Shown: positions 37,929-48,328, counted from the stretch's first letter. The stretch is DNA of 64,000 bases from Vibrio methylphosphonaticus (GCF_023634655.1 NZ_JAMKMS010000015.1:62001-126000); one strand, 5' to 3'. Numbers and translations are program-made. The notes: generated by a model not told the origin, from the letters alone.

Positions 37929-39521
37929 ATGAATAACGCTCGTCCAATTCGCCGCGCTCTTATCAGCGTATCTGACAAAACTGGTATTGTTGAGTTTGCA
38001 CAAGCACTCTCACAACGTGGTGTTGATATCCTTTCTACTGGTGGCACGGCTCGCCTACTTGCTGAGCAGGGCATTGCAGTAACAGAAGTATCTGATTACA
38101 CAGGATTTCCTGAGATGATGGATGGTCGTGTAAAAACACTGCATCCAAAAGTTCACGGTGGTGTTTTAGGCCGTCGCGGCCAAGATGATGACGTGATGGA
38201 AACTCACGGTATCAATCCAATCGATATGGTTGTTGTAAACCTATACCCATTCGCAGAAACCGTTGCTAAAGAAGGTTGTACTCTTGCTGACGCTGTTGAG
38301 AACATCGACATCGGTGGTCCAACAATGGTTCGCTCTGCTGCGAAAAACCACAAAGACGTGACTATCGTTGTTAACGCACACGACTACGAACGCGTTGTCG
38401 CTGAAATGGACGCTAACGAGAAATCTCTAACGCTAGAGACTCGCTTCGACCTCGCTATCGCAGCATTCGAGCATACTGCTTCTTACGACGGCATGATCGC
38501 AAACTACTTCGGCACTATGGTTCCTAGTTACGGCGAGAACAAGGAAGGCGACGAAGCGTCTAAATTCCCTCGCACGTTCAACCAGCAGTTCGAGAAAAAA
38601 CAAGACATGCGCTACGGTGAAAACAGCCACCAAGCCGCTGCTTTCTACGTTGAAGCGAACCCTGAAGAAGCGTCTGTATCTACAGCTCGTCAAATCCAAG
38701 GTAAAGCCCTTTCTTACAACAACATCGCTGACACTGACGCAGCACTTGAGTGTGTGAAAGAGTTCGACCAGCCAGCATGTGTGATTGTTAAGCACGCTAA
38801 CCCATGTGGTGTTGCACTAGGTGAAGACATTCTAGAAGCTTACGACCGTGCATTCAAAACAGACCCAACGTCTGCATTTGGCGGCATCATCGCTTTCAAC
38901 CGTGAACTAGATGCTGCAACAGCAACGGCGATCACCGAGCGTCAATTCGTTGAAGTTATCATTGCACCATCAGTTTCTGCTGAAGCAGTAGAAATCGTAG
39001 CGGCTAAGAAAAACCTTCGCCTACTTGAGTGTGGTGAGTGGACAACGAAGACAACTGGCTTTGACGTAAAACGCGTTAACGGTGGTTTGCTCGTTCAAGA
39101 CCGCGACCAAGGCATGGTTTCTGAAGATGACCTGAAAGTGGTTTCTAAGCGCCAACCTACAGCGGAAGAGCTAAAAGACGCTCTATTCTGCTGGAAAGTA
39201 GCGAAGTACGTTAAATCGAACGCTATCGTTTACTCAAAAGGCGACATGACGATTGGTGTAGGCGCTGGCCAAATGAGCCGTGTTTACTCGGCGAAAATCG
39301 CAGGCATTAAAGCGGCAGACGAAGGTCTACAGGTTGAAGGTTGTGTCATGGCATCTGACGCGTTCTTCCCATTCCGTGACGGTATCGACGCGGCAGCGGA
39401 AGCTGGCATCAAGTGTGTTATCCAACCGGGCGGCTCTATGCGTGATGACGAAGTTATCGCTGCAGCCGACGAACACGGCATGGCGATGATCTTTACAGGC
39501 ATGCGTCACTTCCGCCACTAA
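37929..39521 (+). CDS. purH: Bifunctional AICAR transformylase/IMP cyclohydrolase
   Basis: Last two steps of IMP synthesis. The 530-residue protein has an N-terminal cyclohydrolase domain (about 1-200; [36 protein letters not shown]) and a C-terminal formyltransferase domain with the catalytic Lys-His in [10 protein letters not shown] and SFGG-like [10 protein letters not shown]. First gene of purHD, controlled by a probable PurR box. An attenuator-like hairpin lies between it and purD. Codon use is strongly biased, typical of high expression. Confidence 0.98.
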   Translation: MNNARPIRRALISVSDKTGIVEFAQALSQRGVDILSTGGTARLLAEQGIAVTEVSDYTGFPEMMDGRVKTLHPKVHGGVLGRRGQDDDVMETHGINPIDMVVVNLYPFAETVAKEGCTLADAVENIDIGGPTMVRSAAKNHKDVTIVVNAHDYERVVAEMDANEKSLTLETRFDLAIAAFEHTASYDGMIANYFGTMVPSYGENKEGDEASKFPRTFNQQFEKKQDMRYGENSHQAAAFYVEANPEEASVSTARQIQGKALSYNNIADTDAALECVKEFDQPACVIVKHANPCGVALGEDILEAYDRAFKTDPTSAFGGIIAFNRELDAATATAITERQFVEVIIAPSVSAEAVEIVAAKKNLRLLECGEWTTKTTGFDVKRVNGGLLVQDRDQGMVSEDDLKVVSKRQPTAEELKDALFCWKVAKYVKSNAIVYSKGDMTIGVGAGQMSRVYSAKIAGIKAADEGLQVEGCVMASDAFFPFRDGIDAAAEAGIKCVIQPGGSMRDDEVIAAADEHGMAMIFTGMRHFRH

Positions 39522-39553
39522 TATTTAGTTTATCTAAACGATTAGTAGCTATC

Positions 39554-39580
39554 GAGCCTCTCAAATTTGAGGGGCTTTTA
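39554..39580 (+). terminator. Hairpin between purH and purD
   Basis: GAGCCTCTCAAATTTGAGGGGCTTTT: the arms pair with one mismatch and four T follow. It may reduce read-through into purD rather than stop it, as the two genes are normally one operon. Confidence 0.6.
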
Positions 39581-39606
39581 AGAATTAAAGACTTAAGGAT
39601 TGAAAC

Positions 39607-40896
39607 ATGAACGTATTAATCATCGGTGCTGGCGGTAGAGAGCATGCTTTAGGCTGGAAAGCAGCTCAAAATCCAAACGTTGAAACCGTATTCATCGCTC
39701 CTGGTAACGCAGGTACTGCACTTGAGCCTAAACTTGAGAACGTAAACATCGGTGTTGAAGACATCGCAGGTTTAGTCGCGTTTGCTCAAGAGAAAAAAAT
39801 CGAACTGACTATCGTTGGCCCGGAAGCGCCATTAGTGATTGGTGTGGTTGATGCATTCCGCGAAGTGGGTCTTCCTATCTTTGGTCCAACTCAAGCAGCA
39901 GCACAGCTTGAAGGTTCGAAAGCATTCACTAAAGATTTCCTAGCTCGTCATGACATCCCAACGGGTTACTACGCAAACTTCACTGAGATTGAACCAGCTA
40001 TCGCTTACGTACGTGAGCAAGGTGCGCCAATCGTCGTCAAAGCTGACGGTCTTGCGGCAGGCAAAGGCGTTATCGTTGCGATGACACTTGAAGAAGCAGA
40101 AGACGCAATCAAAGACATGCTAGCGGGCAACGCCTTCGGCGAAGCTGGCAGCCGCGTGGTTATCGAAGAGTTCCTTGAAGGCGAAGAAGCAAGCTTCATC
40201 GTCATGGTTGACGGTTCTAGCGTTCTTCCTATGGCCACCAGCCAAGATCACAAACGTGTTGGCGACAAAGACACGGGTCCTAATACTGGCGGTATGGGTG
40301 CTTACTCTCCAGCTCCAGTTGTGACGCCTGAAATCCACAACCGTATCCTTGAGGAAGTTATCTACCCAACGGTACGTGGTATGGACGCAGAAGGCGCACC
40401 TTACACTGGTTTCCTTTATGCTGGCCTAATGATCGATGCTGACGGCACACCTAAAGTTATCGAATACAACTGCCGCTTCGGCGATCCAGAAACGCAGCCT
40501 ATCATGATGCGTATGGAGTCAGACCTTGTTGAGCTTTGCCTAATGGCTATCGACGAGAAACTAGACGAAGCAGAATCAAAGTGGGATCCACGCGCTTCTA
40601 TCGGTGTTGTTCTTGCGGCTGGCGGTTACCCTGCTGACTACGCAAAAGGTGACGTAATTTCACTACCAACAAGCGAAGTTGAAGGCCAAAAGGTTTTCCA
40701 CGCGGGTACGACAAATAACGACGCTGGCGATGTGGTGACAAACGGTGGTCGCGTACTTTGTGCAACGGCACTGGGTAACACGGTTTCTGAAGCTCAAGAG
40801 CGCGCTTATGCATTGACTAAGCAAGTTAGCTGGAATGGTATGTTCCATCGTAATGACATTGGCTATCGTGCCATTGAGCGTGAGCAACAAAAGTAG
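39607..40896 (+). CDS. purD: Phosphoribosylamine-glycine ligase
   Basis: ATP-grasp GAR synthetase, second step of purine synthesis: joins glycine to phosphoribosylamine. The 429-residue protein opens MNVLIIGAGGREHALGWKAA. It has IVVKADGLAAGKGVIVA in the ATP-binding domain, PNTGGMGAYSP near 223-233, and the signature RFGDPETQ near 291-298. It lies 85 bases after purH in the purHD operon and is closed by a strong terminator. Confidence 0.98.
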   Translation: MNVLIIGAGGREHALGWKAAQNPNVETVFIAPGNAGTALEPKLENVNIGVEDIAGLVAFAQEKKIELTIVGPEAPLVIGVVDAFREVGLPIFGPTQAAAQLEGSKAFTKDFLARHDIPTGYYANFTEIEPAIAYVREQGAPIVVKADGLAAGKGVIVAMTLEEAEDAIKDMLAGNAFGEAGSRVVIEEFLEGEEASFIVMVDGSSVLPMATSQDHKRVGDKDTGPNTGGMGAYSPAPVVTPEIHNRILEEVIYPTVRGMDAEGAPYTGFLYAGLMIDADGTPKVIEYNCRFGDPETQPIMMRMESDLVELCLMAIDEKLDEAESKWDPRASIGVVLAAGGYPADYAKGDVISLPTSEVEGQKVFHAGTTNNDAGDVVTNGGRVLCATALGNTVSEAQERAYALTKQVSWNGMFHRNDIGYRAIEREQQK

Positions 40897-40926
40897 TCTT
40901 TATCTAATTCTACAGAATACTGTACC

Positions 40927-40957
40927 AAGAAGGGCGCCATAACGGCGCCCTTCTTTT
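40927..40957 (+). terminator. Rho-independent terminator after purD
   Basis: AAGAAGGGCGCC pairs with GGCGCCCTTCTT around ATAAC, followed by TT. The GC-rich stem is very stable. Confidence 0.88.
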
Positions 40958-41004
40958 ATCGTTCAGAAATAGTGATTGCTACTTGCTGTGCTGCTTAATA
41001 CTTG

Positions 41005-41700
41005 CTATTCATCGGCAATGAGAATCGGTCTTTCAATACAATCGGTATCGCCTTCAGATAACATCAGTAATTGCTCTACACGCGCCCCTGTTAAACGTGT
41101 GCTACCCAAGAAGGCTACGTAGCTCTCTACCGCAGCTAGCCTTTGCACGACGAAGTCTGGTAACGTTTGCTCAAACTTAATGTTTTGCAAAGCGATACCA
41201 TTGCAGGTTTCCAATGTTTCGCCATCCCAATGGCCCTGAATGAGCTCTAAACCATCTCTATCTTGCTCTTTGACTCGCTCGGTAAGTAATGTGGCTTCTC
41301 GCTGATAGTTCTCAAGCTGAGCCGATTTGATTGGTAGCACTTTGCCATTACGACGATACTGTTGGTAAATCGCCTCGCCATTTTTATTAAAACGCACATG
41401 GATTCGGTATTCTACGGGTTGGTTTGGCGGATCATTTTGCAATCCTTCGCGCACGAACTCACGCAACTCACCACCACTCCATCGATAATTAGACTTATAC
41501 CAGCCGTAATCATTCATATTGACATATTCCGCCGCGGTATACGGCTGAGTCAAACGCTCCGTGTACCAGTAAAGGCTAGTCGCATCACCAAGAGTTTGCC
41601 CTCCAGTAAACTGAGAGTACTGGTTAATACTAGGCGTTGGCGTTGAGGAACACCCAATTAAGGCAACCGTGAGTAGTGATAGCAGTAGCGTCTTTTTCAT
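41005..41700 (-). CDS. YjaH-like DUF1481 lipoprotein
   Basis: Lipoprotein of 231 residues: signal peptide with lipobox ALIGC, lipidated at Cys17. The body contains YWYTERLTQPYTAAEYVNM and a middle segment with EYRIHVRFNKNGEAIYQQYR, typical of the DUF1481 family (YjaH in E. coli). It is encoded just downstream of hupA on the same strand, as yjaH is in E. coli, which supports the assignment. Residue +2 after the lipidated Cys is Ser, so outer-membrane sorting is expected. Function unknown. Confidence 0.85.
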   Translation of the reverse strand: MKKTLLLSLLTVALIGCSSTPTPSINQYSQFTGGQTLGDATSLYWYTERLTQPYTAAEYVNMNDYGWYKSNYRWSGGELREFVREGLQNDPPNQPVEYRIHVRFNKNGEAIYQQYRRNGKVLPIKSAQLENYQREATLLTERVKEQDRDGLELIQGHWDGETLETCNGIALQNIKFEQTLPDFVVQRLAAVESYVAFLGSTRLTGARVEQLLMLSEGDTDCIERPILIADE

Positions 41701-41893
41701 TTACGTTCTATGACCTCAAATGATCGATACTATCGAGAGAATAAGCAGCGTTTGTTGGAAAGTGTGTTTATGATAAGACCATAAAAATGGCAGGACGTTC
41801 ATATCAGTTTAGTATCTTAGAAAGGGAAGTATTGTTAAAACAACGAAAGATAAGGCTTGAGTAGGTTTACCAATAGTCCTCTTTGATAGTAAC

Positions 41894-41929
41894 AACAGCA
41901 CCGATGATACCAATATCATCGGTGCTGTT
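41894..41929 (-). terminator. Terminator after hupA
   Basis: AACAGCACCGATGATA pairs perfectly over 16 bp with TATCATCGGTGCTGTT around CCAA. On the minus strand it follows the hupA stop by five bases; the T-run is only TTGTT, so function rests on the strong stem. Confidence 0.75.
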
Positions 41930-41933
41930 TTAA

Positions 41934-42206
41934 TTACTTAACTGCGTCTTTAAGCGCTTTGCCTGAAACGAATGCAGGTACGTTAGCAGCAGCGATTTGG
42001 ATCTCGTCACCCGTTTTAGGGTTACGGCCCGTACGTGCAGCGCGGTGATTAACTTTAAACGTACCGAAACCAATTAGTTGAACTTGGTCACCTTCACTTA
42101 GTGCTTCAGAAACACCTGAAAGCGTTGCTTCAAGAGCTGCTTTTGCTTGTGCTTTAGATAGGTCAGCTTTTTCAGCGATAAAGTCGATTAATTGGGTCTT
42201 ATTCAT
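41934..42206 (-). CDS. hupA: DNA-binding protein HU-alpha
   Basis: Histone-like nucleoid protein of 90 residues: [20 protein letters not shown], then the DNA-binding arm [19 protein letters not shown] with the Pro that inserts into DNA. Forms homo- or heterodimers that bend DNA without sequence preference. HU-alpha rather than beta is chosen from the neighbours (DUF1481 lipoprotein, purHD), which are those of hupA in E. coli. The ribosome-binding site GAAAGAAGGGAAA precedes the start. Confidence 0.95.
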   Translation of the reverse strand: MNKTQLIDFIAEKADLSKAQAKAALEATLSGVSEALSEGDQVQLIGFGTFKVNHRAARTGRNPKTGDEIQIAAANVPAFVSGKALKDAVK

Positions 42207-42526
42207 TAGGTTTCCCTTCTTTCATGTTATCGAATTAAATCCCACTCTAAATCATAAAGCCCCCATCTGGCAAAGGTTTGTAGAGCATCTTTATCACTAA
42301 TGACTGAGATTTCGCCGTTTTATGAGCATTAACTCACAATTTGTTACCCTATGATTGAATTTGAAACCTTGTAATTTGTGTCATAAAGTCCCATAAAGGC
42401 ACTGCTGCACAAGTGATAAGCCTGATGAATCCATTGGAGCAGCCCTATTTTATTAACACTCACCAACAATGCACAGGCTGAAGTTTCAGCAAAGTTAGGT
42501 TGATGTGTGTACACACTAGGACATAA
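42207..42526. other. hupA-CNNM divergent intergenic region
   Basis: 320 bases without a gene. It holds the hupA leader and promoter on the minus strand and the CNNM gene promoter on the plus strand. The one distinct element is the perfect palindrome GTGTGTACACAC at 42505-42516. Confidence 0.6.
42505..42516. promoter_or_regulatory. 12-base perfect palindrome before the CNNM/CBS gene
   Basis: GTGTGTACACAC lies ten bases before the start codon, just ahead of the AGGA ribosome-binding site. Its position would suit a repressor operator. No regulator is known to me for it. Confidence 0.35.
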
Positions 42527-43654
42527 ATGTTTCTCTTAACGATATATATTTCGGTTGCGATCGGTGTTTCTTTTATCTGTTCGGTATTGGAAGCGGTGCT
42601 ACTTAGTATTACACCAAGCTACCTTGCTCAGCTGCGACAAAAGGAACACCCTGCAGCGGGAAGACTGGCGAAACTAAAAGCCGATATCGATCGCCCACTC
42701 GCCTCTATCCTAACGCTCAATACCATCGCCCACACCATTGGTGCGGCAACAGCAGGCGCGCAAGCCGCTGTGGTATTTGGCAGCGAATGGTTAGGGGTAT
42801 TTTCTGCAGTACTCACGCTTGGTATCTTAGTACTGTCGGAGATCGTTCCGAAAACTATCGGTGCGACCTACTGGCGCCAACTCGCACCTTCAGCAGCAAC
42901 TACACTGCGCTGGATGGTATGGGCATTAACGCCGTTTGTTTGGTTCTCCGAGCAAATCACTAAGCGTCTCGCCCGCGGCCATGAAGCACCAAAGATGCGT
43001 GATGAGCTGTCTGCGATGGCACTGCTCGCAAAAGAAAGCGGAGAGTTTGCTGAGGGTGAATCGAATATATTGACGAACATCCTTAATATACAAGATATCC
43101 CGGTCACTCATGTAATGACACCAAGACCGGTAGTGTTTCGTGTGCCCGCAGAAATGACCATTAACGAGTTTCTCGACCAACACAAAGACACGCCGTTTTC
43201 TCGCCCACTGATTTATCGTGAGCAAAAAGACAACATCTTAGGTTTTGTGCATCGCCTTGAGCTATTTAAGCTTCAACAGCAAGGTGCAGGGGATCAGCAG
43301 TTAGGTGCGGTCATGCGCCCTATTCATGTGCTGTTTAACACTATCATGTTGCCTAAAGCCTTTGAAAAAATGATGGCAGAGCGATTACATATCGCCATCA
43401 TTGTTGATGAGTACGGCACGATTCAAGGCATCATTACCCTAGAAGATATCTTCGAGCACTTACTCGGCCAAGAGATTGTCGATGAAGCAGACAAAACCAC
43501 AGACATGCAAGAGCTCGCCTCACAACGCTGGGAGCATTGGAAAGAAAAGCATAGCATGATTGATGGTTCTGATGAGGACGATGAAGAGCTCAAAGATAAG
43601 CCTTCAGATAAGCCGTCAGAGTCCGCAGAAAAGAAAAGCTCTGACCAATCATAG
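42527..43654 (+). CDS. CNNM-domain membrane protein with CBS pair (hemolysin-like family)
   Basis: Inner-membrane protein of 375 residues with an N-terminal CNNM/DUF21 domain (about four membrane segments in residues 1-140, with LSEIVPKTIGATYW) and a CBS pair (about 195-320, with VMTPRPVVFRVP and the LHIAIIVDEYGTIQGIITLEDI segment). Relatives move or sense Mg2+ or other divalent cations, or are called hemolysin-like by history. It lacks the C-terminal CorC/HlyC domain of larger members and instead has an acidic, Ser/Lys-rich tail (about 345-375). It is followed by a TTCTAGC repeat and a strong terminator. Confidence 0.88.
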   Translation: MFLLTIYISVAIGVSFICSVLEAVLLSITPSYLAQLRQKEHPAAGRLAKLKADIDRPLASILTLNTIAHTIGAATAGAQAAVVFGSEWLGVFSAVLTLGILVLSEIVPKTIGATYWRQLAPSAATTLRWMVWALTPFVWFSEQITKRLARGHEAPKMRDELSAMALLAKESGEFAEGESNILTNILNIQDIPVTHVMTPRPVVFRVPAEMTINEFLDQHKDTPFSRPLIYREQKDNILGFVHRLELFKLQQQGAGDQQLGAVMRPIHVLFNTIMLPKAFEKMMAERLHIAIIVDEYGTIQGIITLEDIFEHLLGQEIVDEADKTTDMQELASQRWEHWKEKHSMIDGSDEDDEELKDKPSDKPSESAEKKSSDQS

Positions 43655-43682
43655 TTCTAGCTTCTAGCTTCTAGCTTCTAGC
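43655..43682. repeat. TTCTAGC tandem repeat, four copies
   Basis: Four exact copies of the 7-base unit TTCTAGC begin directly after the CNNM gene stop codon. It lies between the gene and its terminator, outside any coding region. Confidence 0.9.
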
Positions 43683-43688
43683 AATATT

Positions 43689-43725
43689 AAAAAAGCGCCA
43701 GTGAGAATCCTCACTGGCGCTTTTT
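43689..43725. terminator. Bidirectional terminator between the CNNM gene and the retropepsin-like gene
   Basis: AAAAAGCGCCAGTGAG pairs perfectly with CTCACTGGCGCTTTTT around AATC, with A and T runs on both sides. Confidence 0.93.
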
Positions 43726-43744
43726 ATTCTATCGGTAATATGAT

Positions 43745-45634
43745 TTAGTGACTGCCTATCTCGTTACCCAGTAAAAAGTTTTCGTCACTACTCACCACTA
43801 CGCCATATTTGAGGAAGTTTTTCCCCAAAATCATGCTGTAATGAAAGCGAGAACGGTCTTGTAGATTCACCTTAACAGTTTTCTCCACATCCCCTAATTT
43901 CACCCTCATCTCAACGACCGGGCGGACATTGGCTTTTTCACCTTGCTTGGCCTTAATGCGCATAACGTCCACCACTTCACGAGTAAACGTCTGCTTCATA
44001 TCCATGTCATTTGCATAGGTAAATGTGACCATTTTTTTACCGTCTTTTTCAAATTGCTTAATATCCAATGCATTCATTGAGCTAACATCGGCACCCGTGT
44101 CTAATTTAACTGGGAATTGCAGCCCTTCGACGGTGGCATTTTCAATATGTCCAGCTGTGAATACAGGATATGCATCAAGCAAATTTTCGCTTCGTGTATT
44201 CACTAAAACGCCAGATTTCTTGGTTTTCTTACCAATGATAAAATACGGCTGGTCACCTTCATCACTATCAAGTGCTTCTAGAGCAAACTCAACATTAACG
44301 TCCTTCCCCCCCACGATAAATTCACCATCTACAACGGGTCTCACCGTGTCACCCACTTTAATTTTTCGCAAAATGGTTTTACGAATAATCTCATCGTTTC
44401 CAAGATCATTAGAGAGGTAGTACTCAACTTTATCTCGCCCTTTCGCCTCAATCATTTCAAAACTGGAGACCTTAAGCAGAGGGGTGCTAACGGTAAAAGA
44501 AGGCTCTGCATCCAATTTATGCCCATCTAAAATCAATGTTTCTACCGGAGAAACAACAAGTGGGTTATCGCTCATTCTCGCTTTAAAGCTTTGCTTTTTC
44601 TTTGTCAGTTTATTCTTAGCTTGAGTATCAACAATGAAATGCTGATTGATCGTATTCAAACCTAGGCGTAGTTGAGTGCTATTTTTCGAACGGTCTTTCA
44701 GATAGACCAAAATTGGCTGTTCAAATTCCTTTTCCCCTTTAAAGGTCACGTAAACCATAGGGTATTCATTATCACCAATCGACAGCATTTTCACTAAAGG
44801 ATAGGTCACCGATTTTGATTGTTTATCCTTACCCGATAAATCAAAGGTGACACTGCCATCTTTTTGATTCAATTTAATATTCTGAGCATTCAAAATGCTG
44901 TAATTATTCTTAAGTGAAAGGCTAACATCGACATTCACGCCGTCAACGGAACCCACCTCACGACGACCAATCACCTGCGCCTCTTTCTGCGCTTGTAAAT
45001 AATCATACCCAGCCATCACCCAAGCGTTATTCGCTAAGAAGGTTTTACCAACTAAAATAGGCGCGCTAAAACCACTGCGGTCTGTCAGATTCACTTCTGT
45101 TTCAACCGTTTTTCCAGCGATGGTCATTGGGAGGATCACTACCGGACGGTAAATTGGTGTGCTGCTTGTGCGGCTTCGAATCACACTTGTTCTCGCCAAC
45201 GGGCGTTCCAATGTGATTTTTTCACCACTATAAGGGTGGCGTACCGAGAAGCGCACAATACCTTGGAAATTACGCTGCTCATTATCAAATTCTTCTAGCC
45301 ACCAGTCACTCGCCGAACCGCCGTATTCATCGACGATGGTTTGTAGTAGCTTTTCATTACTGAGCCCTTGATATTTGGGGTTGTTGCTGATGACTTCAAT
45401 ATCTTCAGCATGCATCGACGTCGTGTCAGCACCCGTGTCGATCTTCCCGACAAACGGCACTCCCTCCAACTTTTCAATACCTTGATAGTAAACATTTTCA
45501 ACACGACCTAAAACGATCTTATCCTCGATCGTTAGTAGCGGAGCTTGAGTCGTAGAAAGATCAGGTGCAGCCATTGCCCACCCACTGGTCATAGAGGCAA
45601 GAATTAACGCCAATTTAATTGCTGATTTCTTCAT
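43745..45634 (-). CDS. Periplasmic four-repeat retropepsin-like protein (RimK-associated zinc-protease family)
   Basis: Protein of 629 residues with a signal peptide (MKKSAIKLAL to AMAA). Numbered from that Met, it contains four copies of the PF05618-type retropepsin-like domain, once named ATP-dependent zinc protease: about 40-215, 216-340, 355-485 and 490-629. Repeats 1 and 4 keep the catalytic KIDTGAD and KLDTGAD; repeats 2 and 3 have lost it (LSLKNNYSI at the site in repeat 2). Shared blocks such as RPVV and LTDRS/LKDRS/LQDRS near the end of repeats 1, 2 and 4 confirm the homology. The start is the ATG before KKSAIK; an in-frame GTG lies 18 bases upstream. Retropepsins need two DTG sites, so repeats 1 and 4 could pair. 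Substrate unknown. Confidence 0.8.
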   Translation of the reverse strand: MKKSAIKLALILASMTSGWAMAAPDLSTTQAPLLTIEDKIVLGRVENVYYQGIEKLEGVPFVGKIDTGADTTSMHAEDIEVISNNPKYQGLSNEKLLQTIVDEYGGSASDWWLEEFDNEQRNFQGIVRFSVRHPYSGEKITLERPLARTSVIRSRTSSTPIYRPVVILPMTIAGKTVETEVNLTDRSGFSAPILVGKTFLANNAWVMAGYDYLQAQKEAQVIGRREVGSVDGVNVDVSLSLKNNYSILNAQNIKLNQKDGSVTFDLSGKDKQSKSVTYPLVKMLSIGDNEYPMVYVTFKGEKEFEQPILVYLKDRSKNSTQLRLGLNTINQHFIVDTQAKNKLTKKKQSFKARMSDNPLVVSPVETLILDGHKLDAEPSFTVSTPLLKVSSFEMIEAKGRDKVEYYLSNDLGNDEIIRKTILRKIKVGDTVRPVVDGEFIVGGKDVNVEFALEALDSDEGDQPYFIIGKKTKKSGVLVNTRSENLLDAYPVFTAGHIENATVEGLQFPVKLDTGADVSSMNALDIKQFEKDGKKMVTFTYANDMDMKQTFTREVVDVMRIKAKQGEKANVRPVVEMRVKLGDVEKTVKVNLQDRSRFHYSMILGKNFLKYGVVVSSDENFLLGNEIGSH

Positions 45635-45912
45635 TATAATACATCCATTCACTGACCGACCGACTAATGGTATTCAATTCATATAAGACAACGAGCATCC
45701 TAGTTTCTCCCTGCCTTCTTTTAACTTTACAGAAAACTAACGGAATATCCACGCGCATATCAATAAATTAGCAAATCCACAGTATTTTTCACCTCTGTTA
45801 TGCAGAGAAAAATGACGGGGCAATTGCAAACTTGCTTTCGAGCCCTTATATCCTAAAGATATCAAGGAAGGGAGCATTCCTTTCTCTCACATAACTAATA
45901 GAGAATACACGG

Positions 45913-48243
45913 ATGAGCCACGCTATCTGTCAACTGATTGCTAAAGAGCTAAACGTTAGCCCAAAGCAAGTAGAAGCTGCTGTCACACTAATTGATGATG
46001 GTAATACTGTCCCTTTTATCGCCCGTTATCGAAAAGAGGTCACAGGTGGGCTTGATGATACTCAGCTTCGCTCGCTTGATTCACGCCTAAGCTACTTAAG
46101 AGAGCTTGATGACCGACGTCAAACCATCCTGAAATCCATTGATGACCAAGGTAAGCTCACCGCTTCATTAGCCAGCGACATCAATGATGCTGACAGTAAA
46201 ACTCGTCTTGAAGACCTCTACTTACCTTACAAGCCAAAACGTCGAACTAAAGGGCAAATTGCCATTGAAGCAGGTTTAGAACCTCTCGCTGATCTACTTT
46301 GGTTACAGCCAGAGAATGACCCTGAAAGTTCTGCTCAGCGTTATATTGACGTAGAAAAAGGCATTGCAGATAGCAAAGCCGCGCTTGATGGTGCCCGTGC
46401 CATTATTATGGAGCGCATTGCTGAAGATGCGAGCTTACTCGATAAGGTCCGCCGTTATTTAACCAGCCATGCCGAGCTCACCTCTCGCGTCATTGCCGGG
46501 AAAGAAAATGAAGGTGAGAAATTCAAAGATTATTTCGAGCATAACGAAGCGATCAGCCGAGTTCCTTCCCACCGAGCACTGGCTATGCTGCGAGGCCGCA
46601 ACGAGGGCTACCTGCAGCTGTCACTCAATGCAGACCCTGCAAGTGAAGAGAAAGTAAGAGAATCATATTGTGAAACTCTTATTGCCCAACACTATGGCAT
46701 TCACCTGAGCACCGCGGCGGCCGATGCTTGGCGCAAACAAGTGATCAGTTGGTCATGGCGTATCAAAGTATCGATGCACATGGAAACTGAATTAATGGGC
46801 GCGCTAAAAGAACGCTCAGAAATCGAGGCGATTGAGGTCTTCGCAACGAACCTAAAAGACTTACTCATGGCAGCGCCAGCCGGTCCTCGCGCCACTCTTG
46901 GTTTAGACCCAGGTTTGCGAACTGGCTGTAAAGTTGCGGTGGTAGATGCGACGGGTAAGGTTTTGGCTACCGATGTCATTTATCCTCACGTGCCGCAAAA
47001 GCAATACGACAAATCAGCCCACATCATCGATAAGCTTATCCAGCAGTTTAATGTCGATCTCATTGCAATTGGTAACGGTACAGCCTCACGTGAAACCGAT
47101 AGCTTTGCCGCTGACGTGATTAAACGTGGCAACCATAAAGTACAGAAAATCATTGTCAGTGAAGCGGGAGCGTCGGTCTATTCGGCTTCAGAGCTCGCAG
47201 CAAACGAGTTTCCAAACATGGATGTCTCATTACGTGGCGCCGTTTCCATTGCTCGCCGACTTCAAGATCCACTCGCAGAGCTGGTCAAAATTGACCCTAA
47301 GTCAATCGGTGTGGGTCAATACCAACACGATGTTAGCCAAACCATGCTAGCAAAGCGCCTTGATGCGGTGGTTGAAGATTGTGTAAATGCGGTCGGTGTC
47401 GATGTGAATACTGCGTCATCCGCCCTGCTTACTAGAGTCGCAGGCCTATCAACGACCTTAGCGCAAAACATTGTCGACTACCGTGATGAGCACGGCCGTT
47501 TTAACGCTCGTACGACGCTCAAAAAAGTGGCACGTTTAGGGCCAAAAGCGTTTGAGCAATGTGCTGGTTTCTTACGCATAATGGATGGCAAGAATCCATT
47601 AGACGCCTCTTCTGTTCACCCAGAAGCCTACCCGGTGGTCAAAACAATTGCTGAAAAAACTGATCGCCCATTGAATTCATTACTCGGTGACAGTGCGTTT
47701 CTAAAATCACTGAGTGCCATCGATTACACCAATGATATTTTTGGTTTACCTACTGTCACAGACATTATCAAAGAGCTCGACAAACCTGGACGAGATCCAA
47801 GACCTGAATTTAAAACGGCGACGTTTGCCGAAGGCGTAAATACCGTTGCTGATTTGGAACCCGGAATGATTCTAGAAGGCGTGGTCTCCAATGTTGCCAA
47901 TTTCGGTGCCTTCGTTGATATTGGTGTGCACCAAGATGGCCTAGTTCATATTTCAGCGTTAACTGATCGCTACGTTTCAGACCCGCGCGAAGTGGTAAAA
48001 GCGGGCGATATCGTCAAAGTAAAAGTAATGGAAGTGGACGCCGCTCGAAAACGTATCGGACTTTCCATGCGTCTTAACGATGAGCCGGGGCAAGATAATC
48101 GAACCTCACGCTCAGGTAGTCAAAATCACAATACGACTTCTACGCCAAAAACAGCATCTAAACCACGCCAGCAAAGAGCGGATACTGGTGGAAATGCCAT
48201 GGGTGGAGCGTTCGCGGCAGCGTTTGCTAAAGCAAAAAAATAA
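45913..48243 (+). CDS. tex: Tex family transcription accessory / RNA-binding protein
   Basis: Tex (YhgF) protein of 776 residues. It has an N-terminal helical bundle with [16 protein letters not shown] near 30-45, a YqgF/RNase H-like domain near 320-450 ([17 protein letters not shown]), a helix-hairpin-helix region near 490-560, and an S1 RNA-binding domain near 645-720 ([18 protein letters not shown]). A Thr/Ser/Gln-rich tail follows. Tex affects expression of toxin and other genes in several bacteria and is a distant relative of eukaryotic Spt6. The ATG at 45913 gives the normal N-terminus. It ends in a bidirectional terminator. Confidence 0.95.
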   Translation: MSHAICQLIAKELNVSPKQVEAAVTLIDDGNTVPFIARYRKEVTGGLDDTQLRSLDSRLSYLRELDDRRQTILKSIDDQGKLTASLASDINDADSKTRLEDLYLPYKPKRRTKGQIAIEAGLEPLADLLWLQPENDPESSAQRYIDVEKGIADSKAALDGARAIIMERIAEDASLLDKVRRYLTSHAELTSRVIAGKENEGEKFKDYFEHNEAISRVPSHRALAMLRGRNEGYLQLSLNADPASEEKVRESYCETLIAQHYGIHLSTAAADAWRKQVISWSWRIKVSMHMETELMGALKERSEIEAIEVFATNLKDLLMAAPAGPRATLGLDPGLRTGCKVAVVDATGKVLATDVIYPHVPQKQYDKSAHIIDKLIQQFNVDLIAIGNGTASRETDSFAADVIKRGNHKVQKIIVSEAGASVYSASELAANEFPNMDVSLRGAVSIARRLQDPLAELVKIDPKSIGVGQYQHDVSQTMLAKRLDAVVEDCVNAVGVDVNTASSALLTRVAGLSTTLAQNIVDYRDEHGRFNARTTLKKVARLGPKAFEQCAGFLRIMDGKNPLDASSVHPEAYPVVKTIAEKTDRPLNSLLGDSAFLKSLSAIDYTNDIFGLPTVTDIIKELDKPGRDPRPEFKTATFAEGVNTVADLEPGMILEGVVSNVANFGAFVDIGVHQDGLVHISALTDRYVSDPREVVKAGDIVKVKVMEVDAARKRIGLSMRLNDEPGQDNRTSRSGSQNHNTTSTPKTASKPRQQRADTGGNAMGGAFAAAFAKAKK

Positions 48244-48298
48244 CCGCTACCCGTAACGACTCAGAAAGCCCATGTTCGTAGCAATAAGGGCATGGGAT

Positions 48299-48328
48299 AA
48301 AAAAAGAGCACAACTTGTGCTCTTTTTT
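48299..48328. terminator. Bidirectional terminator between tex and the convergent unknown gene
   Basis: AAAAAAAGAGCACAA pairs with TTGTGCTCTTTTTT around a one-base-plus C. It overlaps the stop of the leftward gene. Confidence 0.9.
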
